Shown here in pieces: positions 35,188 through 46,230 of a stretch of 64,000 bases of DNA. Location of the stretch: NCBI RefSeq assembly GCF_000003195.3, contig NC_012871.2:21396658-21460657 (forward strand), written 5' to 3'. Source of the stretch: Sorghum bicolor (Eukaryota > Streptophyta > Magnoliopsida > Poales > Poaceae). A program made the translations under genes and the position numbers. A model generated the notes under the pieces. The model saw only the letters and a list, made by a program, of their open reading frames with translations, was not told the DNA's origin and made no database searches. Positions within the stretch are counted from its first letter, which is position 1; every line of letters starts with the position of its first letter.

Positions 35188-36761
35188 CAGAGGCAGTATC
35201 CTAATGTTTTCCCTCTATTTTTTCTATCTTGATAGTTCAGCAGTTGTTAGAACTTAGAAGTGTGCAATTGTATTGGATCTCTGGCCAAGGTAATAATAAG
35301 ATGTCAATTTCTGTACCACTGTGATCAATGTCTATTGTCACCAAAATACTGTGCTATGATTATGATATCAGGAAAATTGTTTACACTGGCACCAACACTG
35401 CAGCAGTAATAGCAGTGATTCAGTTTTCCCTTCATTCTCCTGCTCCTGGAAGAGTTTCCTCTTCCAATACGGCTAACCAAAGCAGTCAGAAGCTAGCATT
35501 GTCATGCAGAATAGCCTGACATAAACGTCCATCACTGAGGAAGTTCATGACCTGGAAACTATTACTAAGCCCTCCTTTTTTGCCGGAAACAGGATTGAGT
35601 ACCTTGCCAGCACCAATAAAGCCCTATGGGGCAGCAAATTTCCTCCCGAGGCTGTACTGCTCAGGAGCAGAAATTATGCACACAATTGGTTGCGCTGCTG
35701 TTAGGTTTGAGTCATCAATACTATTATACAGGTTACAGTCCATTGATATAAATTACTAGTAGTAGTTGCATGTGCTGCAATTCCTCCATCTCATCCTCTA
35801 GTAGTACATGCAAGTGCTTTCAATCTTCAGTTGTGCTTTACTTATTGTACCTGCTCATTGGTTCCTGTTTGTATCCAGATCTGCGGTGTACCGCTGTCAA
35901 GTAGTAAATATTTTTCCATCTTGTTTCCAATTCCTACATCTCACCTTTTATAAATGGCTTTTCATCAAGTGCCTGTTTTTTCTTTTCAGACAATTTTTCT
36001 GCCATCACAAACTTTTGATTGATTCATCATCCTTGAATGAACTGCGAGAGTTCATAGTACCACGAAAATCCACCATTGACCTTGCATGTTTCTTCATACA
36101 CCAAACTGCCTCTACATTACTGTAGTGTTATTGAGTGTTTCAGTCGATTACCAAACTCTTTGAAGCATATCTCGGCAAAGTCCACAGAAATCCATTTCTG
36201 CAACAGTTATTGTATGGTGAGTAAGTTTAGTAGAAGCTCAATTTTCAAGCAATACTTTGTGTCATCAAGCAAAACTATATACATAAAAAAAAGGGTCTGT
36301 TATAAGACATTTAGCAGTGTCTAACAGAAGCTGTCTATCGATTGCAAAGTTATGTCTATAACTCTATATCAAAACAAACTAGCATATAGCCACTGGAATA
36401 CACATGCTCAACCATAGTTGCCCATACCCTACCGTATTTACTCTATCAGGTAGGCAACTAATAGTGGTAAACATGAAATATGCTAGTCATAATGTATAAC
36501 ATACCTTATACCTGAAAGGCACATGGAAAGAAATTCATGGTCAGAGAATGTTCCATAGAACGAAATGCATGCAAGTAGTTTAGTACTGAGATATCACAGC
36601 AGATCTTTCTGTTTCTTAGCTTCTCAGTTATCAGTGTCAGGTTGATGGTAGAGCAAACAGTGAAACCTTTACATGAACTTAAGCAATGCTCCCTCCACCC
36701 CAAGTGGATCAACTCCAGATTGTCCAAATGAAACATTTCAGTTTCCAGCACTCAAGTAATA
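35188..36761. other. intergenic region after the SOSEKI gene
   Basis: Likely 3' UTR at first; an AATAAA lies at 35,615-35,620. The rest shows no coding, repeat or RNA signal that I can support. Confidence 0.4.
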
Positions 36762-37018
36762 CTCCCTCCACCCAAAGTACATGGACTTTTGAGTTTGACC
36801 TAAGTCAAACTACCTTAAGCTAACCAAGTTTATAAAAACAAACAATAATATTACAATTCCAAAAGGAACAATGTACAAATAGGTCCATTATGAAATAGAT
36901 TTTCATATTTCACTGTTTTGATGTGATAGATGTTAATACACTTCTCTATGAATTTAGTCAAACCCAGAATAGCCTGATTTTAGGCTAAACTCATAAGTCA
37001 TTATATTTTGAAGGAGTG
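36762..37018. mobile_element. Stowaway-like MITE
   Basis: This 257-bp AT-rich element starts CTCCCTCCACCC and ends with the degenerate complement TTTTGAAGGAGTG. It is flanked by TA on both sides (36,760-61 and 37,019-20), the Tc1/mariner target. TIR start and TA duplication are the Stowaway marks. A second CTCCCTCCACCCC at about 36,690 may be a remnant of another copy. Confidence 0.75.
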
Positions 37019-37573
37019 TAAGAAAGGGATATAACTTTAGCTAGCAAGAAAATGCTCACAAAGGTATCCTTATTTTCATATACATAGCAGGATTTTGTTC
37101 ACAGATACAGGATTCAGAACTGTACTTCTGCCGGTGCAAAACTCAAAGCTCAACGACAGAGATGCCCAGCAGCCAAAACACCCATGCAAATGAAACAAAA
37201 ATGATAACCATGTGTTAGTGTAGTGGAAAACCCCAACGAAAAGATAGACATTAAAAAATGAAGTAAATAGCAAAATAAACATTATAATCCTTCTTACATA
37301 ACTGAGCAGAAACCAGTGTTAAGAAACTGGTAAATTAAATGGAACCGGTGCTATCAGAAGCACAAAACTATACATATATTGATTGTTACCAAAATTTCCA
37401 CAGAAGTCATAGTGGCTAACAAAATAAATCCCATACAGATGAGTCTGAGAACTAAATCCAGATATAGTGAGGTTTACAAGACTAGCTTGACAAAAGCACG
37501 CTCATTCTTTTCAACAATTTCTCTAGGATGTATCAGCAAACAACAAATTATATAGGTGAGAGAAGAAAACAAA
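37019..37573. other. 3' flank of the O-fucosyltransferase-like gene
   Basis: No coding signal is seen. The part nearest 37,573 is expected to hold the 3' UTR of the minus-strand gene. Confidence 0.4.
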
Positions 37574-38956
37574 TCACCGGAGCACCTCCACCTTCTTCTT
37601 CCCCTTGAGGAAGACCTCTCTATCAACAACCTCACGCATGTACCCATCAAACTCCACAGGAACACCACCATTGAGCCTCTTCATCTCCAAGAACCACTTG
37701 GTGTCTGTCCCCCACAGATCCTCAAATTCATCCAGATAATGTACAATACACTTACACTCTGCCTTGAATGACTCCAGCAGTGCACTGTTGACCCCCTCCC
37801 CTGCAATATACACCTGCCGCCCTCCACCAAGAACTTCCTGAACCCTCTGTCCGAGGTCCACACCCTTGGCATTCATATGGACCGAATCAAAGGCTGGTTG
37901 CATCCTTGAGATGATATCATCAACAATGTGCATCAAGCTTGGTGCCCAGCGCATCACTGAGTGCAATGGGCGTAGCAAATCCTTCGCCTCACCCTCACAG
38001 ACATTGTACCAGTAGTTCCCGGGCTCGACATCTCCGAATTTCCTGACGATGAGGGTGTCCCTCACCTTGGAGAACTTTATAGGTACAAGCTTGGTGTCCT
38101 CAATGAGGCGTGCCCGGAGTTGGCCCTGCACCCCCCAACTGTCCCAGTCCGCCCAGAACTGTCTCTCCTCAATGATGGGGACCTGGGATTGTAGGTGCTC
38201 AACGTCGATGTAGAAGGCAAGGCGCTTGCCTTCCTCAGGCATTCCGCCCGTCCCGGGGGCGGCATAGGAGGCAGCGAGGCAGAGTGTGAGATCGAGGACG
38301 AGGGTGCGGTTTAGGTAGCGAGCCTCGGCGAGGGCGCAGAGGAGGCTGCGCAGGTAGTGTGGCATGGGCTTGCAGCGGTCGCCGCCGCCGAGGTAAGCGA
38401 GGTACGCGCCCTGGACGAACTGGGAGCGGGAGAGCGCAGGCGGTGGCGGAGTGGCGATGGTGGCATTAGTGGCGCCGCGGCGGGGCTTGCGAGCATTGGG
38501 GCCGGAATGGTAATCGCCGATTGAGAGGACGGAATAGGCGCATGTGTGGGGGTCGCGGGCAATGGCGAAGCGGCGGTAGTCCTTGGTAGTGGCCTTGGAG
38601 GGGGAATCGGAGTCTGAGCGGGCGCGCCAGGCCATGTCGCAAGAGGAGGATGGGGGATCACCGGGGACGGGGCGGCCGAAGCGAGCGAAATGGACGGCCG
38701 GGAAGGCTTCGATGGCGCTGCGCATCATGAGATGGAACAAGCGCGGGTCGGCGCAGTCGAGCGGGGAGGTAGGATCGCAGGTCTGCTCCTGATGCTGGTC
38801 GGTGATGGTGGCGGTGGCGGCGGCGTGTGGGGAGGCGGAGAGGGGGAGGCGGAGGAGCGTGACGAGGAGGACGATGACTAGGAGGAGGGCGGTTGCAGCT
38901 TGGACGGAAGAGGAGAGGATGGCGCCGCGCCGAAGCAGAGGACGGCTCGGATCCAT
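37574..38956 (-). CDS. plant O-fucosyltransferase family protein (type II membrane, Golgi)
   Basis: One uninterrupted exon encodes 460 residues. The first in-frame ATG is at 38,956 (MDPSRPLL). A hydrophobic segment at about residues 20-35 after a short Arg-containing tail predicts a signal anchor, giving a type II Golgi protein. A Pro/Ala-rich stem follows. The catalytic part begins near residue 175 (GAYLAYLGGGDRCKPMPHYL) and continues with NRTLVLDLTLC, FYIDVEHL, RKFGDVEPGNYWYNVCEG and HYLDEFEDLWG. This order matches the plant GDP-fucose O-fucosyltransferase-like family (Arabidopsis At5g50420/At1g17270 type, from memory). It would transfer a sugar, probably fucose, to proteins or glycans in the secretory route; the substrate is not known to me. 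Frame and length look intact. Confidence 0.88.
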   Translation of the reverse strand: MDPSRPLLRRGAILSSSVQAATALLLVIVLLVTLLRLPLSASPHAAATATITDQHQEQTCDPTSPLDCADPRLFHLMMRSAIEAFPAVHFARFGRPVPGDPPSSSCDMAWRARSDSDSPSKATTKDYRRFAIARDPHTCAYSVLSIGDYHSGPNARKPRRGATNATIATPPPPALSRSQFVQGAYLAYLGGGDRCKPMPHYLRSLLCALAEARYLNRTLVLDLTLCLAASYAAPGTGGMPEEGKRLAFYIDVEHLQSQVPIIEERQFWADWDSWGVQGQLRARLIEDTKLVPIKFSKVRDTLIVRKFGDVEPGNYWYNVCEGEAKDLLRPLHSVMRWAPSLMHIVDDIISRMQPAFDSVHMNAKGVDLGQRVQEVLGGGRQVYIAGEGVNSALLESFKAECKCIVHYLDEFEDLWGTDTKWFLEMKRLNGGVPVEFDGYMREVVDREVFLKGKKKVEVLR

Positions 38957-39146
38957 CGCGGTCACCCACGCACCGCGACGGCGATGAGCCCGACGGCAGC
39001 GAGGCGAGATTTTGCTTTCTGGCGTTTGGTGAGGATTAGGAGGACAGACGAGGACTGGTGGTGGAGGCGACTGGGCGATGAGCCCAACGGCGCACAGACG
39101 GGATTTTGCATTCCCTGGTTGGCTTTTGGGTTAATCGGTGCCATTA
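38957..39146. promoter_or_regulatory. proximal promoter/leader of the O-fucosyltransferase-like gene, with internal duplication
   Basis: Two similar units, GCGATGAGCCCGACGGC at 38,980 and GCGATGAGCCCAACGGC at 39,076, each precede a GATTTTGC word, so about 95 bp is duplicated. No clear TATA box is visible on the minus strand before the MITE at 39,147. Confidence 0.5.
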
Positions 39147-39490
39147 GGCCCTGTTTAGATTGAAGTTTGAAAAATTTTTTGCTGTTACATCGGATGTGTT
39201 GGAAAGATATTGGGAGGAAATTTTAAAAACTAATAAAAAACAAATTATATAGCTCGTCTGGAAACTGCAAGACAAATCTATTAAGTATAATTAATCTATC
39301 ATTAGCACATGCGGGTTACTGTAGCACTTAAGGCTAATCATGGACTAACTAGGCTTAAAAGATTCGTCTCGCGATTTTCAACTAAACTGTATAATTAGTT
39401 TATTTTTTATCTACATTTAGTGTTTCATGCATATGTCCAAAGATTCGATGGGATGGATAAAAATTTTTTAGGTGAAGAACTAAAAGGGCC
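39147..39490. mobile_element. PIF/Harbinger (Tourist)-like MITE
   Basis: The 344-bp element starts GGCCCTGTTTAG and ends CTAAAAGGGCC, imperfect inverted termini. It is flanked by TTA on each side (39,144-46 and 39,491-93). It contains phrases common in the grass GGCCTTGTTTAG MITE family, such as AAGATTCGTCTCGCGA and TCATGGACTAACTAGG. It lies about 190 bases upstream of the start codon of the minus-strand gene. Confidence 0.75.
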
Positions 39491-40227
39491 TTAGAATTCT
39501 AAGTTTGGAGAAATACTATTACTATTTATGATATTAGAAGTGTGTCATTATAATTTCATAAATCTCTAAAATATACTATTACATAATCTTTCAGTTTAGT
39601 TATCTAATTTTTTTTTATCAAACTGCTGTCTTCTCCCTCCTTCCTCCCTCTTTCATTTTCTACAAGCCGATCACACCGTGGTGTGTGGGTACATGAGCCT
39701 AGCCCAAATACGCAGTACCTATTAATGTCGCTATAGCTACTGCAAATCTATAAAAGCTTGGTCTGCCGAACAGCATCTCAAAGGTATTTGAATAATTTGT
39801 CAAAAAGCTCTAAAAGAGGTATTCAACGGTTTTGCATTTGGAGTTTATAATTTGGGCAACTTGGCAAATGAGGGAGCAAACTTGGCAAAAATGCCAAGCT
39901 GTGGACGACTTTGCAAACCCGATCGCGCGAGCAAAATCACGCGCGAGGAAAGCGCGCGCGTCTGGAGACCTTCTATTTTTATCCTTTGCCAAGTCCAAAT
40001 GTCAATTCCCTTAGAGATGGTCTATTTTTATCCTTTGTATTTTATTATGTGAGTTTGCAAATAGCAACAAATGCCAAGTCAATTTGCCAAAGCATTTAGA
40101 GATGCTCTAAACACGCTTAGAACTTCTTTCTCCACTTGTTCCGCCTCCTGGTGGTGGCCAAGGACCGGCTCGCCGATGCTTTCCATGACGTGGCCATAGG
40201 AGAGTGCCCGATGAAGCCGAATGTGCA
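39491..40227. other. unassigned DNA up to the Copia insertion
   Basis: It includes a possible small inverted-terminus element (about 39,768-40,110; ACAGCATCTCAAAGG...TTTAGAGATGCTCTAAAC). Next is a GC-richer stretch (40,111-40,227) that reads openly on plus without an identifiable family. TGCAC at 40,223-40,227 is the left target duplication of the Copia element. Confidence 0.4.
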
Positions 40228-40517
40228 CTGTTATGAATGGAATGCGAAAGTACGAGAACGGAAAGAAAGTAAATGAACTCGGTGTGTTTCTTTATTTATT
40301 GATCACGGTATTTATACAAGTTGTAGAGGAGGGGAAACTCTCCCCCCAAGTAAGCTCGAAACCCACGATGAGTCGTGGGAGATGTCACGGAGGTGGAACC
40401 GGTCTTCACGGGCACGTACAGGGTCGTGGGGGAAGTCTCATCTTCTGACTGTTAGGATAGATCTCCCGTGAGAGAATCTGAGGAGATGAGATCACCCCGG
40501 ATAAAATATCTGTAACA
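40228..40517 (-). repeat. 3' LTR of the Copia element
   Basis: The 290-bp LTR runs TGTTATGAATGG to ATCTGTAACA. It pairs with the LTR at 47,867; shared landmarks include TTTATACAAGT, GGGGAAACTCTCCCCCCAAG and CTTCTGACTGTTAG. Confidence 0.9.
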
Positions 40518-40530
40518 CTCCCCCTTGATC
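40518..40530 (-). other. polypurine tract of the Copia element
   Basis: Minus strand GATCAAGGGGGAG directly precedes the 3' LTR start TGTTACAG. This is the usual plus-strand primer site. Confidence 0.8.
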
Positions 40531-40799
40531 GAATCACTTATTGAGATCAATGAATCGTATTGCTCCTCCAAAAATTCCTGTAGGATAAAAACGAGAAAAA
40601 ATACGTGTGTATATGTGCTATAGTAAAACTCCTTAAAAACTGTTTAGGAAAAGAAGGAGAAAGTTATAGCACTTAATGATTGCCTCATTGTAAACTAATA
40701 TGAGAAAACCAACTCATAGAGAGAAAAGAGTATAATATGACGGTGTAGATAGGCCAATGTCTAGGAGATTTCTCCCCCTGAACTTTGTAAATCCTTAAG

Positions 40800-43700
40800 T
40801 CATCGCATACCAATTCCTTTGACATATTTTTCAAATGAGGAAATTGGTAGGGACTTAGTGAATAGATCAGCGAGATTGTCGCATGATTTAGTTTTCAAGA
40901 TATCAATCTCCCCATTTTGTTGTAATTCATGAGGATAGAACAACTTTGGAGAGATATCTTTGTTGATATTGCTCTTGATATAGTCTGTCTCCATCTGTGT
41001 AACACAAGCCGCATTATCTTCATAGATAATGGTTGGAGCTGTGATAGCTTTAAGACCACACGACTGTTGTATGTGGTTGATCATTTTGCGAAGCCAAACG
41101 CATTCACGTGAGGCCTAATATAGTGTGACTATTTCAGAATGATTCGTGGACGTTGTTTGCCAAGGTTTGCTTGGATGATGTCCATGATATGGCGGTTCCA
41201 TTTTGTAAGAATATGAAACCGGTGGGGTCTGATTGATATCCAGCATCGGTGTATCCATCATCTCAGAACTTGTTCTTCTTTGGAAGAATAATCCAAGATC
41301 CCTTGTGCCATTAACATATCTGAGGATCTATTTTACTCCTGTCCAATGTCTCTTGGTAGGAGCGGCACTGTGCCTTGCTAGCAAATTCACTGCGAAAGCG
41401 ATGTCAGGCCTGGTGCTATTGGCAAGGTACATCAGTGCTCCAACGGTACTAAGGTATGGGACATGAGGTCCTAGGATTTCCTCCCCCTCATCTTGTGGTC
41501 TAAATGGATCAGTGTTTAGTCCTAAAGACCGAACGACCATAGGTGTTTTGGAAGGATATGCTTTGTCCATATTGAATCTCTCTAATACTTTCTGGACATA
41601 TGCATATTGATGCACAAAGATTCCAGTTGAAAGATGCTCAAGCTGTAGGCCTAAGCAGAATTTGGTTTTACCCAAATCCTTCAACTCAAACTACGTCTTA
41701 AGATGTTTGCATGACTCATCAATATCTTGTTTGTGGCCGATGATATTTAAATCATCAACATACACCAATATGACGCAGAATCCCATTTGGGATTTCTTGA
41801 TGAGGACACATGGGCAATCATCACTGTTAGAGTAGCCCTTCTGCAGAAGGTACTCACTGAGTTGGTTATACCACATTCTTCCCGACTGTTTTAAGCCTTA
41901 GAGTGATTTCTGTAGCTTTACACATGTTGTGATTTGTGTTATGATTCGGTATTGGGATTCCGTCAGGAACCTTCATGTATATGTCTGAATCGAGTGACCC
42001 ATAGAGATATGCAGTCACTATGTCCATCAACTGCATAGATAGACGATTTTGTATGGCCAGAGAGATTAAGTATCAGAATGTTATTCCACCCATGACTGGA
42101 GAGTATGTTTCATTGAAGTCAATGTCGGGTCTTTGCGTGAACCCTTGTGCTACGAGCCTCGCTTTGTATCTCACCACCTCATTGTTCTCGTTCTGCTTTT
42201 GGACGAAAACCCACTTGAATCCCACAAGGAATACTTGTGGAGGTGTAGGTATTACTTGTGAGAATACTTGTCTTTTTGTGAGCGAGGATGTTTCTGCTTG
42301 GATTGCATCCTTCCATTAGTTCCAGTCCAAGCGCGTTTTGCACTCCGCCATGGTCTTTGGATCTGGATCATATGCAAGGATTTCAGCAATCATTGCGGAG
42401 AAATATGAGTCGAAAATTGTAGTCTTTCTATCAAATGACTCTCCAGTTTCTGCATAGTTGATGGAAATTTCATAGACCCTTTCCGATGCATCATCATTTC
42501 CTAAAATGGTCGCATCAGGGTATTCTGATGTCCCAGTATCAGTAATTGCGTGCACTGTTGATGTGGGATGTGAAGGTTGAACCTCCACTGGGTGTTTCTC
42601 AACATGAGGTTGAGCTGCATTTACTGGGTCGGAAGATTTGGTCTTCCGTTCCCTTTGCTTGCTAGAAGCTGTATCCGTGGAGATAGCCATACTTCTCCCC
42701 CTCTTACTAGGGAGTTGAGTAGTTTTGTTTGGTACCTCTACTCTTTCCAGTACATTTCTCGTTGGATTATAGGATTTTGTAACACCCTTATAATCAAGTA
42801 AATGCGTCTGGCATGTTGTTTGCAATGTGTTGCAAATTTATGATTTTCTAAACTTGGAGTTCAGACTCTGAAGTACGTGGATCTGAGTTGGGTATGTCTC
42901 GGGCATCCCAATTGATTTCCTGGCATTGTTTGTGATGTGGTAAGTCTCCTCCTAATGCCGGAAAATGATCTTCATTGAAGATACAATTAGCGTACCGGGC
43001 CGTAAAGAGGTCCCCTGTGGTAGGCTCCAGATACTTTATGATCAATGGAGATTTGTATCCCACATAGATCCCCAGTTTTCTATGGGGGCCCATTGTTGTA
43101 CGCTTCGTTGGTGAGATCGATATGTATATAGCGCAACCGAACTTTTGCAGATGGGAAATGCTTGGGGGATTTCCATGTACTAGTTGCAACGGGGACGTTG
43201 CATGGTATGCAGTTGGTCGCAATTGAATCAGTTCAGCAGCGTGTAATTCTGCAATAGCGGTCTAGCGATGAGCTTGATTCTCTTGATGAGAGACTCGGCT
43301 AACCCATTTTATGTGTGGACATATGGGACAGAATGTTGTACTTGTATTCCTAAGGCCATACAATAGTCATTGAAGGCACAAGAGGAAAATTCAGCAGTGT
43401 TATCCATCTTAATGGATTTTTTTATGTTCACGATGTTGCACTTTAAGTTTGATAACTTGCACAATAATTTTGGCAAAAGCATGATTTTGTGTCGATAGCA
43501 GAGACACATGAGACCAACATGTGGATGCGTATATTAGAACCATGAAGTACCTGAACGATCCCGATAAAGGATTTATCGGACCACATATGTCCCCTTGAAT
43601 GCGTTCAAGGAAGTTGAGTGGTTCAACTTTTATTTTGAGGGAAGAGGGCTTCAAAAATAATTTCCCTGTTGCACATGAGGTGCAAGTATAATCTGAGTAT

Positions 43701-44341
43701 TGGGGAAATTTTACATTGGTTAGCGAGTGACCAATAGAATTGCTAGTAATTTTTCTCATCATCCCTATACCAGGGTGACCAAGGCGATCATGCCAAGTTT
43801 GGAATACATTGACATTCTGAAAAATTACTTTGTACGCAACATGTTGTATGGGTTCTATGTATGAATCGTACAATCTAGACGAAGTTGAGGGAATTCTTTC
43901 GAGAGTATCTCTGCCATATCTATTATCCTTTGTAATGAGGAGGAACACCTCATTATTTTGGTGATGGGTTTCGATATGATACCCATTTTTGCGGATATCT
44001 CTATAACTCAATAAGGTACGAGTTGAATCGGGATACAGAAGTGCATCCTCGATTGCAATCGTCGTACCCAAAGGGAGCGTAATAATGGCTCTTCCAGAAC
44101 CTGCTATTACGGCATCACGTTCAGCGATTGTTAAAACATTTCCTTTGCTCTTTGTGAGAGTTTGGAAATATTTTATTTTCCTGAGTATAGAGTTAGTGGT
44201 GCCACTATCCACTAGGCACATTTTCTCATCCATCGGATTGACTCCCGTACAATCTATGAAAATAGAGAATATAATAGAGAATGAAATTCTCAACATGAAT
44301 ATATATGGAATATAAACATTTATTGATATTAAATTGTGCAT
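40800..44341 (-). pseudogene. Copia pol: GAG-pre-integrase, integrase, reverse transcriptase, RNase H (broken)
   Basis: Right to left: a protease-like start CLVDSGTTNS (about 44,220); GAG-pre-integrase WHDRLGHPG (about 43,790) with CTSCATGKL; integrase core KMDNTAEF (about 43,405); integrase C-terminal part HKLGIYVGY-like (about 43,070); RT with LVYVDDLNIIG (about 41,755), LGKTKFCLGLQLEH and RPDIAFAVNLLARHS (about 41,410); RNase H with YEDNAACV (about 41,020), ending near 40,800 in FEKYVKGIGMR. Integrase precedes RT, the Copia order. Many stops and frameshifts separate the pieces (for example at 43,409, 42,848, 42,316, 41,691 and 41,328). Confidence 0.88.
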
Positions 44342-44423
44342 AAGTCAATGAACATCAAATAGAGTGCAGCAAAAACAAATTGTCAATTATTACAATCGCG
44401 AAGGCGAATTACGAAACTAAATC

Positions 44424-45520
44424 TTAAATGACTATCAATCTAGTTGTAGTCGCCAAACAGATCATTAGAAGTGTATTCGATGACCATGTTGTTGCTGGAG
44501 TCATTTGCCATGCCATGAGATGGAGGAGGCGCCATTGTGTTGCTCGGTCCCGCTGGGTGGGGTTGGAACATCCTGGGGCTACCAGATCGTTGAAGTGTGC
44601 TTCAGACGGTTGTCCACCTTGATTGGAGCGTCCTTGGTTGGAGCGTCCTCGTCCCACGGAATGCAAGTACAGTTCCACAAGGTGCTTAGGGGTGCGGCAT
44701 TTCTTAGTCAGGTGGTTGTAGCAACCACACTTGTACAAGTTGAGGACTTGTCTTTTGACTTAGAGTTGTTGCCTTGGCCCTTAGCACCTCGAGGCTTACG
44801 GGGTCCCTTGCGCTTGTTTTTGCCTTTGGAGGATCTAGGATTGCCGTTCTTGTTGGCATCCTTGGGTGTCTGTTTCTAAACATTTGCATGTACTTCAGGC
44901 AAGGGCTTGGCACCGACAAGGCCTTGATTGAAGTTCCATATGAGGAGCTCATTGTGCCTCTCAGCCTGAAGTAATGTTTTAATGAGATCAGAATAAACTG
45001 TGAATCCCCTCTCACAGTATTACTGTTGGAGAATCATTTGAGCAGGAAGCATGGTAGACAAAGTCTTTTCAATTTTCTCCACATCAGATGGCTCCTTTTC
45101 ATAAAATTTTAGTTTGGAACTGAGTTTGTGCATGGCATGGTTATACTCATTCACAGATTTGAAATCTTGAATGCGGAGGTGGTTCCACTCATGAGTGGCC
45201 TCCGGGAGAATAATAGCCTTTTGTTGCTCATACCACTGTTGCAAAGCAAGCTAGATAGCCCATGGGTCCTCTTCCATCAGATATTCAGCTTTGAGATCTG
45301 TATGGATGTGGTTCCTTATTATGTATAAGGCATGGTACTTGGATGATTCAGACAATGGAACATCTCCCTGTTTGGGAGTGTCAATTGCCTTGTACATTCC
45401 GCGTAACGATAGACTCACTTTGAGATCCATCGGCCATGTAGGGAAGTTGTGTCCATCAAGAGCTAGCTCAGTAAATTCCTTCTTAGAAGAAACTTAGGCA
45501 TCGAACTCTTTGGTGGCCAT
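44424..45520 (-). pseudogene. Copia gag (broken)
   Basis: The probable start ATG is at 45,520; a TAA follows nine codons in. The UBN2/retrotransposon-gag block reads WNHLRIQDFKSVNEYNHAMH (about 45,200-45,140). A CCHC-type knuckle (KCGCYNHLTKKC, about 44,730) lies near the C-terminus. Further stops near 45,252, 45,020 and 44,877 inactivate it. Confidence 0.8.
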
Positions 45521-46230
45521 TGCCTACATATTTATTTGTATAAATTTAATTAATTGCGGGGTTGTAAAATTAACAAGAATGTAATTGCAAATTTATATAA
45601 CAATGTAAATTGCGTATATGACAACAATGTAAAATTGCGTTTGTAAAGCAATGTAAAATTGCGTATGTAAATAACAAGGTAAAACTTGTTTATGTGAAAC
45701 AAGGTAAACTTGGATATGTTTTGTGGTATTTTGATTTCTCATTTTGTGGAACATAGGTAGTCACCATGGAGGTGTAGACTGTTTTATATTTTTCACGTTG
45801 GGATTTAGTCCTTGTATGTTTATTATTAAATTTGGGATAGCACTTTGAGGAATAAATCCCGCAGTAGTATGAGCACTACCTTATGGTTGCCAAAATAATA
45901 ATAAAATACATCTAGCAAAAAAGGGTGTTCCAAATAGGGAGAAAAATTGACCATAAATAAAATATTTACATATGTACATGTGAGGGAATTGTAAAGACAA
46001 AACATGTTCGATATGCAAGAAATTTTTCATTCATAATATGAATGCGAAATGTAAAAATATTTACAATGCAATATATACATTAGTGTCTAAAATTTATAGA
46101 AAAATTAGACTATAAGTGATGTAATTTTAGAGAATGAAAAATGCTATGTAAATAAAGAAATGAAATAATTAGCTAATTCATAAAATAAAAAAGACAATAA
46201 TAACTAGCCCAGGCTGAAGCTCGCAGGCCC
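45521..46230. other. AT-rich leader segment of the Copia element
   Basis: Low-complexity AT-rich text with repeated AATGTAAAATTGCGT words (45,560-45,700). No coding signal. It separates gag from the GC-rich leader. Confidence 0.5.
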
